A stretch of 15,828 bases of DNA from Baffinella frigidus (Eukaryota; Cryptophyceae; Cryptomonadales; Baffinellaceae): NCBI GenBank assembly GCA_026770585.1, contig MU646570.1, forward strand, positions 327,461 through 343,288, given 5' to 3'. Shown here piece after piece: positions 1-11,500 of this stretch (positions are counted from its first letter, which is position 1; the number at the start of each line of letters is the position of its first letter). A program made the translations under genes and the position numbers. The notes beneath the pieces were generated by a model. That model searched no databases. It was given only the letters and a program-made list of their open reading frames with translations, and was not told the DNA's origin.

Positions 1-50
1 CTCCCCCCCCCCCCCCCCCTCTCTCGCTCTCTCTCGCGCTTGGGGCTTAC
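1..50. other. Intron 27, partial: C-run and CT-rich tract
   Basis: The window opens with a long cytosine run followed by ctctcgct repeats, ending at the exon 27 donor. In the transcript this is G- and GA-rich, unlike the C-rich telomere-like introns elsewhere. No coding signal. Confidence 0.7.
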
Positions 51-159
51 CCGTGCCCTCCCCAATGATCTCCTGGGGAGGAGAGATGTAGTCGAGGCCG
101 TCAATCCGCAGAATCTCGATCGATGTCAGAATACCCAGCTCCCAGGGCAGATCCGTAAT
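51..159 (-). CDS. Exon 27: last visible LRRs and linker start
   Basis: Residues 694-729 include ITDLPWELGILTSIEILRID and PPQEIIGEGT. Acceptor CTCCAG|A, donor G|GTAAGC in phase 1, as in exons 8 and 21. By homology with exon 22, the next exon beyond the left edge should start with two bases and encode a KEILAYL-like helix. Confidence 0.92.
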
Positions 160-2538
160 CTGGAGTAGGGATGGGGAATTAGGGGTTAAGGGTTTGGGAT
201 TGGGTGTTGAGGTTCCCGAGAAAACCCACCTCCGAAAAGTTGACAGGGTTGACTTTGGAAAAATCTTCCCGCTGGCAGTGGAATGAGGCACGTACCTGGT
301 TCCGCTCCATCGAGAGATCGACCAAATGCTTGCACTTTCCGATCTCCGCGGGCAGCTGCCCCTTCGTCGCTTGCCTGGTGTGGGGATTACGGTTTAGGGG
401 TTCGTGTTTAGGGTTTAGGGTCTAGGGGTTGGGGGTTAGTGTTTAGGGTTTAGGGGTTCGTGTGTAGGGGTTCGTGTTTAGCGTTTAGGGTCTAGGGTTT
501 AGGGTTTAGGGTTTAGAGGTTAGAGGTTAGGGATTAGGGGTAAGGGGTTAAGGGTTGGGGTTGAGGGGCGTGCCCGATCTTGTTCCCGATGAGGTGCAGG
601 GTCTTGAGGTTCACCAACTCGCCGATCAGCGCTGTTGAGGGTTTGGGGGTTGGGGTTTGCGGTTTGCGGTTGAGGGTTTATAGGTTCAGGTTTAGGAGTT
701 ATGGTTTAGGGTTTAGGGTTTAGGGTTTAGAAACAAGTTACAACCTGTACATGAAATACACAGAGTGGACCTGGGAGCGCCTCCACAAGGTTGTCGATAA
801 CAAATCGCAAATCCTTGCGAGACAGAGTCTGCTAGATGCAATCCGGGAGTTTCGGGAGCGTGTTGTCGTCGAGGGGTAACAAGCTTTCTCGAGGCTATGA
901 TATCCAACTCCACCCTCAAGATAGCACAGAATTTCGCCCCTAAGATAGCACAAAACGGTTTGAGTTGAATGTGGGTTCGCATCAGCCACACAGCGGGCTA
1001 CAACGTGATTTTCGGCCCAAAATGGGGCGAGGTGCCGTAACCTTATCCGCAGGAACCCCCATATGCCCCTACGGGTCGCCTACCGTAGGGTCCTAGGTCT
1101 TATCGCTTAGGGGGTATTCAAAATCCCTTCGAAGTCCGCTGTGTGGATTGGACCTAGCAGCGCTTCCAAGAGATTGTCGGCAACGCGCAAATCCTTGAGA
1201 GAAAGCGTCAGCTAGATGAAATCCGGGAGTTCATAGGCTAACCTCCAGAAAACCGGGTAGTTAGGCCTACGGTATTGCCTACGGTAGGCCGTAGGGGCCT
1301 ACGGGGGGTCCTACGAAACATTAGGTCCTAGGAGCCCTACGGCCTACATGAGGTCCGCATTGGATTGAACCTGGCAGCGCTTCCAAAAGGTTGTCGGTGA
1401 CGCGGAGGTCCTTGAGAGATGCCGTCTGGTACACCGAATCCGGCAGGCTCGGGAGCTTGTTGTCGTCCAGGTGCAGCACCTCCAGCTGTGACAACACCTG
1501 CGTCAGGGTTTGGGGGTTAGGGTGTAGGCTTCACTGGCTCGGTGCGGGCGTGTTTGACAATTTGTCAAGCCCCGCATTTAGGGTTTAGGGGGTGGGGCTT
1601 GGAGGTTGGGGGTTGGGGGTTGGGGGTTGGGGGTTGGGGGTTGGGGGTTGGGGGTAAGTGTCTACAGTGTAGGGCGTAGGGGTCAGGGTTTAGGGTTTAG
1701 GGTTTAGGGTTCAGTGTTTAGGGTTGAGGGTTGAGGGTTCAGGGTTCATGGTTAGAGGGTAGGGTTTGGGGTTTGGGGGTTGACGCGATCTCGTCGGGGA
1801 TCTCCGTCAGGAAGTTTTGCTTCAGCGAGAGCAACTTCAGGGAAGCTAAGTTGACTTAGCAGCCACCAAGTTGACTTAGAAGCCACCAAGTTGACTTACC
1901 AGCCACTAAGTTCACTTAGCAGCCACCGATACCTTTGGAAATCGGTCGATCTAAACGGGAACAGGTCAATCTAAGGTGATCGGACCATCTAAGATTCGGA
2001 AATCGGACCATCTAAACGAAAATCGGTCCATCTAAGGTGTTCGGGCCATCTAAGGCCCAGAAATCGGTCCATTTAAGGGTTACCGCGATCTCGTCGGGGA
2101 TCTCCGTCAGGAAGTTTTGCTTCAGCGAGAGCAGCTTCAGGGCGTGCAAGTTGAGGATCTCCGGCGGAAAGTTGACCTGGGGTTTAGGATTTGGGGTTTA
2201 TGGGTTTAGGGTTGGGGGTTTGGGGATGAGTGATTAGTGGGGTTGGGGATTGAGGGTTCAGAGATTAGGGTTTGGGGTTTAGGGCTTAGGGTTCAGGGTC
2301 CAGGTTTTAGGGTTCAGGGTTGAGAATTGAGGGTTGGTAAGGTTCGGAAATACCAAGTTGTGGGCGTCGAGGGTGAGCTTGTTGGTCTTGCGCGCTTTCA
2401 AGTGCTTGCGCAGGTACGCCAGAATCTCCTTCCCTGTGTTTAGAGTTGAGGGGGTTAGGGTTTAGGGGTGAAGGGTGAGAGGTGTGAGGGTGTATGTGAG
2501 GGTGTAGGGTTTATGGGTGGTCGTTTAGTGTTTAGGGT

Positions 2539-2584
<46 letters not shown>

Positions 2585-5500
2585 GGTTCGGGATGTACCA
2601 GGGAGGGACATGATCTCCGGTGGCGGCGACTTCCACGGGTTTTCTGAAACCTGTTTACCCAGGGGTTGGGGTTAGGTTTGGGGTCAAGGGTCAAGGGTTT
2701 AGGGTTTAGGGGCGGGATCAACTCACGGGTTTTCTGAGAACTGTTTCCCGAGGGTTGGGGTTTGGGGTTCAGGGTTTAGGGTTTGGGGTTTGGGGTTTGG
2801 GGCTTAGGGATTAGGGATGAGGGTTTAGGGTTTAGGGGGGGGGGGGGGGGGTCGACGCGCCGCGCGCATGCTGAAATTTTGTTCGAGGCTGAATTTTAAA
2901 AAAAAATCGGCCTTTGCAAACAATGGCCTTTGTTTAAAATTGGTCGCGTCCTTAAAGGACCAGACGGTTCGTACAGTAAGGGACAAGACCGCGCTTTTCG
3001 CGGGTACAGCCAGTACAAACTGGACGCGTGAGTAAAATCTGATAAGTAATCAAAGGCCGCGGCCAGCCTTGAGAACAAATCGGGGGATCCACTTGAGGCT
3101 GACCATGGCCTTTTCTTAAATGTTGGTTCACGCTCGCGTCCATGTTTGTACTTGGTGCAACGTCACCAATTCCCGTACAACCCTGGGATTCTGTACGCAG
3201 CGTGACCAATCCCCATAAAAATCTCTCAAATGCGCAGCCACGAGTAGGATTTACAAAAAGGCGAATCAATTCACTTGGAAGGTCCGCCATGAGGAAACAT
3301 GGGGGGTGAAAAAAAGGAAAAAAAAGTCGGGGTTTGGGAGGTGTAGGGTTTATGGTGTGGGGTGTAGGGGCGGCTGGGGGTTGGGGGTTGGGGGCTGGGG
3401 GTTGGGAAAAGAGGGTGTGAGACCTCGAAGGTGGCGAGGTGCTCGCAGAGGCCGATGTCCACCGGCATCACCAATATCTGTGTTAGGTCACGAGCCTCAG
3501 TCTTCAGGTTACGAGCCCCCGGGTAAGGTTACGAGCCCCAGGGTGTAGGGTTTAGGGTTTAGGCAGAGGCCTATGTCGACCGGCATCACCGCTATCTGCT
3601 TTCGGGTTCAGGGCTTAGGGCTGGGGTGTGTCTGAGGCATGAAGACCTATGCGAAACGTATCAGGTTACAAGAAAACTGGCCCGATCATGGTCTGTCCAC
3701 CAGCATCACCGTTATCTGTGTCTGGTTACGAGCCTTATCGTTCAGGTTACGATCCCTAATGTTAAGTGACGAGCCTTAGAGTTAGGCTACGAGCCCCGTG
3801 GTGAGGTTACGAGCCCCAGGGTTAAAGGTTTGCCAGGGTTTAGGGTTTGCTTACACACAGGGTTTAGGATGTAGGGTGTAGGGTGTAAGGTGCAGGGGTG
3901 AGGGTAAAAACAAAGAGGGCTATGTTGACCGGCATCACCGTTATCTGCGTCAGGTTGCGAGCCCCATAGTCAGAGCTTAGGGTTTGGGAAGGGTTTAGGG
4001 GTGAGGGTTTAGGGTGTATTGATTAGGGTGTGGGGCGTAGAGTTTAGGGTTCAGGGTTCAGGGTTCAGGGTTCAGGGTTCAGGGTTCAGGGTTCAGGGTT
4101 CAGGGTTCAGGGTTCAGGGTTCAGGGTTGAGGATTCAGGGTTGAGGGTTGAGGGTTCCCCCGGGGTTTAGGGTTTCGGGTTTTTGGGGGTTTGGGTGTAG
4201 GCTTCAAGGTGTAGAGTGTAGGGTTTAGGGTAAAAAATCAGAGGCCGGTCACCGATATCTACTTCAGGTTGCGAGAGCCGCAGGGTTTGGAAAAAATGTG
4301 GTGTGAGCGTTTAGGGATTCGGGTGTAGGGTTCAGGGTTTAGGGTTTAGGGTGTAGAGTTTGGGGTTAAGGGTTGCGGGTTGAGGGTTGAGGATTGAGGG
4401 TGGAGGGTTTCCCCAGGGTTGAGGGTTGAGGGGTGTATGGTGTAGGCTGCACGGTATGTAGGGTTTCGGGGTTCGGACCGAACGTTTTACTAGTGTACAG
4501 GAGTATTCGGAAAGTCGTCATTCGGCACCTGGTTCTTGAGAACCATTCGGCACCTGGTTCTTGAGAACCTTCGTGTCGGATAATGTCTGGGGGTGCGCGA
4601 AATTTGTCATCACAAGGCCCTCCCGCTACGCAAACTCACCCCCCGTTTAAAACGTTTGTACCCGCGCGTTTCAAGTTTTGTACCACCCCCTCTTTTTGTA
4701 ACCTGGTTCTTGGTGACGGAGAAGGTGTGGAGGTGCGCGAGATTTGAGAGGTCTTTGTGGAGCTCGATCAGCTTGTTGTCGTCCACGCGCAGCTCCTGCC
4801 ATTTCAGGTTGAGGGTTTGACGTTTGGGGTTTTGAGGTTTAGGAGGTTAGCTTCAGGGTTTGGGGTTCAGGTTTGGAGGGTTGGGTTTGAGTTTGAGGGG
4901 TTGGGGTTGGGGGTTAGGGTGTGGGGTTTAGGGGTGAGGGGTTTTAGGGTTAGGAGTTAGGGGATGTGGAGCTCAACGAGCTTTTTGTTGTCGACTCGCT
5001 CTTGAGGGTTAGGGGTTGGGGGTTAGGGGTTGAGGTTTGGGATTTGGGGGTAAGGGTGTAGGGTTTAAGGTTTGGGGTTTGTCCGGGCGTCTGGGTTCAG
5101 GGTGCACGAGTGGTTGGAGGGCGCTTGGTTTCAAGGTTTAGCGTTCAAGGTACAGGGTTTAGGGTGTACGGTGTAGGGTTTAGATTGTAGGGTTTAGGGC
5201 GTAGGGTTTAGGGTGTGTCTTGAAGTTGGTAAAGTTCATGGTTCAAGGTTTAGGTTGCAGGGTTTAGAGTTTAGGGTTTGGGGTTTGGGGTTTGCCTTGA
5301 GCTTTTCGTTCTTGTTGAGCGATAGCGGCAGTTTTTCCAGCATATTTTGCCGCACCGAGAGGTATGTGAGAGCCTGGTTACCGGTTTGGGGTTTAGGGGT
5401 TTAGTGGTTTAGGATACGAACACTTTGGCACAACACTGTCAACTGTGGGCATTGCCGTGATAAAATCCAACGATGCGCAAAGTCACTTTGTCACCTTAAG

Positions 5501-8500
5501 GCGGTTGATCTTGTCGGGGAGCAAGTAGAGCTTGTTGTTCTGCAGTTCGAGGTGCGACAGCTGCGTCCAGTACACGCTCGCGTCCGGCAGCTGCGTCAGC
5601 CTGTAGAGAGATAACCACGCACTAGGGGTTAGGGTTCAGCGTTGAGGGTTTGAGTTTAGGGTCCAGGGTGTAGGGTTCTGGGTCTGAGGGTTCAGGTGGA
5701 GGGTTTGGGGTGGAGGGTGAAGGGTGTCGGGTGAAGGGGTTGGGGTTAGTGTTCTGCAGTTCAAGGTGCGACAGCTGCGCCCAGTACGCACTCGCATCCG
5801 GCAGCTGCGTCCGCCTGCTAAGAGCACCCCCCCCCCCCTCCGTAACGAGTCAGTACGCCTGGCAAGCCCCGAAAATGCATCAGCAGGGCTGGAAAGATTG
5901 CGTTCAGTACACGCTCGCATCCGGCAGCTGCGTTGTTTTCGAGGGCCTGTACCCTAAACCCTGGGGTTAGCGTTTAGTGTTAAGGTTAGGGTGCAGTGTT
6001 TGGGGTGTAGTGTTCAAGGTTAAGGGTGTAGGGTTACAAGGTTGAAGGTGTAGTGTGTCGGGCTGAGGGGTTAGGGGTTTGCCTGTTGTTTGACATGTCG
6101 AGTTTCTTGAGGGACGTCAACGTCTTCATCAGCAGCGGAATCGCCTCGATCTCATTATCCTGGGGTAAGGGTATATTTACGGATTAGGGTTTAGGGTATC
6201 AAAGACACATCTGTGTCCAAAGTTGACGGATTTGCACCACAGATGGGAGGTGTCAACTGGAGAATAGTCCGTCAAGATTTTCTGCCACCAGCCCTCAAGA
6301 GTGTCTCAAGAGTGGGGATAACGGGTCTTCATCCCCAGCGGGGTCGCCTTGATCTCGTTGTCCTGGGGTTCGGGTTTAGTGTTTAGTGTCTAGGGTTGAG
6401 TGTTTCGGGTTTGGGGTTTATGGTCTGGGGTTTAGGGTTGAGGGTTTAGGCTTTAGGCTTTAGGGTTCAGGGTTCAGGGTTTACGGTTGAGGGTTTAGGG
6501 TTTAGGGTTTTGGGTTCAGGGTTCAGGGTTCAGGGTTTAGGGTTTGGGGTAACCTTGAGGTCGATCTTCTCGAGGTTGTATTCCTTGACCCCCACAAACT
6601 CCGGCCACGACGCCAGCCCATACCTGCGTCAATTTAAATTTTACTTCATTAATTCAAATCTTACTTAATTGTCTTGTTAATTTAATTTTTACTTAATTGA
6701 TTCAAATTTTACTGAATTAGTTGATTCAAATTGTACCTAATTCTCTTGTTAATATAAATTTCACTTGATTCTCTTGTCGATTTGGTTGATTTGATTTGGT
6801 TTGATGTGCAGGAAACAGGTTATTTTTTACAGCATTGTCATGGAGTCTCGCACCCGCTGAGGTCGTGCGGAGGAGATTCGTTGAGGGGTCTAGGGTTAAG
6901 GGTGTGGGTTTCAGGAGTTCAGGGTTCAGGCTGTAGGTCTCAGGGTTTTACGGTTGAGGGGTCGGGTCGGGTTGAGGGGTCGGGTAAACCCTAAATCCCA
7001 AACCCTCAACTTTGGGGGTATGCCCGCTGAGGTCGAGCAGGAGCGATGTGTTGCGGGGTTTAAGGTTGAAGGTGTAGGCTTCAGGGGTTGAGGGTTGAGG
7101 GTTTAGTGTTTAGGGTTAAGGGGTAAGGGGTAAGGGTATTGACCCGCTGAGCTCGAGCTGGAGCGATTCGTTTAGGGGTTAAGGGTGTAGGGTTCAGGGG
7201 TTTAGGGTTCAAGGTTTAGAGTTGACCCTCAAAGGTCACGCTGGAGAGATTCGTTTAGGGTGTAGGGTTCGGGGGTTCAAGGATTGGGTTATTGGCCCGC
7301 TGAGGTCCAGCTGGAGCGACTTGTTTTTTGTAGGAGAAATCGTAGAAGAAATTACCATGGCATAGGTAACTTTACTTATGAATCCGAATCAAATCAAATA
7401 CCCCCCAAACAATCCTGGGTGGATACCCGCTGAGGTCAAGCTGCAGCGACTTGCGGGACAAGGATTGGGGTATTGACCCGCTGAGGTTTAGGGTTCAGGG
7501 TTTCAGGGGCTGATGGTTGAGGGTGTCAGGGTTTTGGGTTTGAGGTTTAGGGTATTGACCTGCTGAGGTCGAGCTGGAGCGACTTGCGGGACCCAGCCAG
7601 GAGTGTTGCCCTCCAAGGTCACGATGGAGAGAATCGTTTAGAGTGCAGTGTTCGGGGGTTCAAGGATTGGGGTATTGACCCGCTGAGGTCGAGCTGGAGC
7701 GACTTGCGGGACCCAACCAGCGCCTGCAGGTACTTCATTATCACCTCGCTCCCCGCCTGATACACCTGGTTTGGGGTTTGGGGTTTGGGGTTCAGGATAG
7801 ATGGGCCCGCCTCGGGACGGATAGGCCAGCCGCAGGATGCGAAAAGCGACTACAGGTACTTCATTATCACCTCGCTCTTCGCGTGATACACTAGATTTGA
7901 GGTGTAGGGTTTAGAGTGGAGGGTGGAGAGTTTGGAGATTAGGATGTGGGGTTCGGGGTTTAGGGTGTAAGGTTCAGGGTTTAGGGTTTGGGATTCAAGT
8001 ATTTCAACATAACCTCGCTCCCCGCCTGATACACCTGGTTTGAGGTGTAGGGACGATGGTTTGAGGTTTAGGAGTGAGGGGTTAAGAGTCAGGGTTTAGG
8101 TTTGGGGTTTGGGGTTCGGGGTATAGGGTCTGGGGTTCAGGGGTTCTGGAGACACGCCTTCTTAGGAGGGAAGATGAGAGAGTTGCCCTCCACCTCCACC
8201 GTCAGGCGCCAAAGCTAAGTTTGTAGTGCCTAAACCGTATACAAGACAGTGTGGGGGAGCACGCAGTGAACATACAGCATGCCCCAAGGTGGCACCCACT
8301 TGCCCCTACGAGAAAATCCAACTCTGAAATGAATGTTTTATGTGTGTGTGTGCCTTCTTTGGCGGGAGATGAGGGCGTTGCCCTCCACCTGGATCGCCAG
8401 GCTCCAATACAAACAACACAAGCACATATAAATTTATATATATATATAATTAATTGATTAAAATTAAAACATGTATATATATATACATATATAGCTATAT

Positions 8501-11500
8501 ATATATATAGCGTCTTTGGATCTTCCAAGATGCGGACAGGCCCGACGCAGGGGATGGATAGGCCTGCCGCGGGGTAGGTGCAGGGTGTAGCATAGGGTCT
8601 GGATGTGTTTACCCTCTTTGGCGGGAAGATGAGAGAATTGCCCTCGACCTCGACCGTCAGGTTCCGCAGCCTCCCCAGATCCGACGGTAGCGCCTGTGTT
8701 TGTGGTTCAGGATTAGGGTTAGGGGTGAGAGTGTAGGGTTTAGGGTGTAGGGCCGCGCCTGATTCAGGTTGGGGTTGGGGTTGGGGTTGAGGTTTGGGGT
8801 TTAGGGACTCAGGGGTCGGGGTGCAGGGTTTAGAATGCAGGGTTCCGCAGCCTCCCCAGATCCGACGGGAACGCCTGTGGTAGGGTTTCGGGGTTAGGGG
8901 TTAGGCTCAGAGGTTGGGGTTTAGGCCTCATGGTTCAGGGTTCAGGGTGTGGGGTTCAGGGGTCCGGGTTTGACGAACCGGCTGCGGAAGAAAGCCCTCA
9001 ACCCCAAATCCCATTTCCCTGAAACACAATGTCGTACAGGTATCACCTGGAGCGAGTAATCCCTAAGGATGAGAGTCTGCAAGTCCTCAAGCTGCCCCAG
9101 CTCTTACGACACCTTCGTCACACGGTTCCTATCTTCCCCGAGGCGGGCCTATCCATCCCGAGGCGGGCCCATCCATCCCGAAGCGGGCCTATCCGTCCTT
9201 GGGTGGGCCCCACACGCGCACAGGTGTACCCTCAACCCTGATCGCTGGTCCCCTATCCCTGATCCCCTGCTGCAGGCCCGGCAGGGCGACAGGGGCGCGC
9301 GAATCCCAGGCGCGTTGAGCCATTTTAGGGCAGGCGCTTTGAGCCATTTTAGGGTAGGCGCTTTGAGCCATTTTGGGGTGAGGAACCTGGAGCGAGTTAT
9401 CGGTGAGGATGAGGTGCTGAAGGTCCTCAAGCTGCCCCAGCTCTTGCGGCAGCTTCGTCAGACGGTTCTTGGCCAGCGAAATGCGCGTCAACCTGTCGGA
9501 GAAATGCATTTGATGCGTTGAACAACGTCCGTATTGATTTTTATTGATTTGGTAGTGAGTAGAAATGTATCCGTATTGATTTGTTAGTGAGCGGGAATGT
9601 ATCCGTATTGATTTGTGAGTGAGTAGCTACGCGTCCGTATTGGTGTGTTAGTGAGCAGTATCAGCTCTTGTTTGTTAGCCCTCGGGGTTGAGGGGAACCC
9701 GTGAGTGGGCCCCTACGGTGGACAATCTCGTAGGGACATTAATGTGCGAGGTCACTCAATTTAAACCGCCTTTTATGCTATCGTCAGGGTGGTTTCTCTC
9801 TTATTTTGCTACATTAGATTCGACACAGCTTTAATATAGGAGAAACCCCACCCCAAGATAGCAAAAACACGTTTTAACTTGAGTGCCCCGGACATGAACA
9901 TAGGATTGTCCATTTGTTGAGGGATGAGAGTTGATGGTTGAAGGTTGAGGGGTTCGGAGCGGGGGCCAGGAAGACGCAAGTCAGCCTGCTCGGGGTTCAG
10001 GGTTTCGACCCTCAACCCCGAGGTTTAGGACTTGAGGGTCTGGGTTTTAGGGCTTCGGGCTGAGGGATGAGGGTTTCCGGTGTCAGGTTTAGGGTTTAGG
10101 GTTGACGTGTTTAAGGATTAGGGTTTAGGGTGCAGGGGCCGAGGTTGACGAGTTTAGGGTTGAGGGTTTAGGGTTTAGGGGTGAGGGTTGAGGGTTGAGG
10201 GTTGAGGATTGGGGGTGCAGGGGGCAAACTGGGGCAGGTGCTTGGTACGAGATCGTACTTTTACATTGTAAATTGTACCAAGAAGTGCTCTAAAAATAAT
10301 TTTACATTGTACATGGTACCACAAAGTACTCTAAAAAACATTTTAGTGCTCCAACAATACATTGACGAAACGGGTTCGGGGGCGGGGCCGCACTGGGGCA
10401 GGTGCTTGATGATAGGCGGGATGGTCGAGAGCAGGTTGCGTTCCGCCTCGAACACTTGAAGATCCACCTGCGGACCAGAGTTGCATAATTAATTTAAATT
10501 GATTATTTGGTTGTAACTCCTGATCTGGGGAAAGATTAAAGTGGGGAAATCCTGGTATTGGCAACGCCTGTTTCAGCTAGGGTGTGGGGTTCAAATGCTC
10601 GGGGGATAGACCAGCCGTGACGTAGCGGTAGGGAACGCGTGGATTTCGTTGTCGTTTCGCCGTCAACTTTTAACATTGTTCTGTTGTGTTGGTGTGGCAT
10701 GGCAATCAGAAGCGAACCCCGGGGGGCTAGAGCGGTTTTTTGGGGGGGGGGGGGTTAGAGCGGTGGGCGTATTTGTTTGCCACGCCAAAACAAGGTGGGG
10801 GGAACGACCAGCTGCGTCATAGCGGTGGGGGACGCAATGATCTCCGTGTTAGGGAATCGGGTGTAGGGTGCAGGGTTTAGACTTTAGAGGGATCACCAGC
10901 TGCAACATAGCTAGGGTTTAGGGGGGTCAAAAAGCTGCGACGTAGATAGGGTTCAGGGGATGCACCAGCTGCGACATAGCGGTAGGCAACGCGTTGATTT
11001 CGTTGTTAGGGAGTAGGGTTTAGGGTGCAGGGTGGGGTGTAGGGTTTAGGGTTCAAGGGTTTAGGTGGGGGCACCCCGAAACCGCTCGCAGGTTTAAGGA
11101 GAAAGACCAGCTGCGACATAGCGGTGGGGAACGCTTTGATTTCGTTATTAGGGAAAAGGGTTTGGGGTGTGTTGTGTAGGCTTCAGTCTTTAGGCTTTAG
11201 GGGGGTCAAAAAGCTGTGGCGTAGATTTGGTTAGGGGGGGGGGGGCACCAGCTGCGGAATAGCGGGGGGGGGCGCGTTGATTTCGTTATTAGGGAAGAGG
11301 GTTTAGGGTGTAGGGTTTGGGGGACGCACCAGCTGCGACATAGCATTGGGGAACGCGTTGATTTCGTTGTCGTTCATCCGCAGCTCGTGCAACGTCACAA
11401 AGTCCGTCACCTATTGCAGGGTTTAGAATTCAGGGTGTGAGGTGTAGGTCTAGGGGTTGAGAGATTAGGGTCTAGGGTTTAGGATTCAGGGTTTGGGGTT

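Noticed and set aside
204-425. Plus-strand open frames across the window (for example 204-425, 3306-3548, 13247-13522, 14967-15287)
   Set aside because: They run through telomere-like heptamers, giving low-complexity G/V/F/R-rich peptides, or lie antisense to the LRR exons. No start context or domain supports them.
771-1231. Exon copies as mutually exclusive alternative exons
   Set aside because: The copies seen are truncated at one end, and several have stops, frameshifts or lost splice sites. Only the exon 17 and exon 7 copies remain open, and each lacks one splice site.
1848-1927. CRISPR-like or prokaryotic repeat array
   Set aside because: The 20-bp units are contiguous without spacers, and the context is a spliced eukaryotic gene.
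8415-8515. TA-rich tract as promoter or replication origin
   Set aside because: It is a simple microsatellite inside an intron, with no associated gene start.
9189-9509. A 106-codon minus-strand frame as a small separate LRR protein
   Set aside because: Only 9387-9492 is LRR. The rest reads into the 24-bp minisatellite after the exon 12 donor, and the ATG is upstream of the acceptor, so it is an exon, not a gene.
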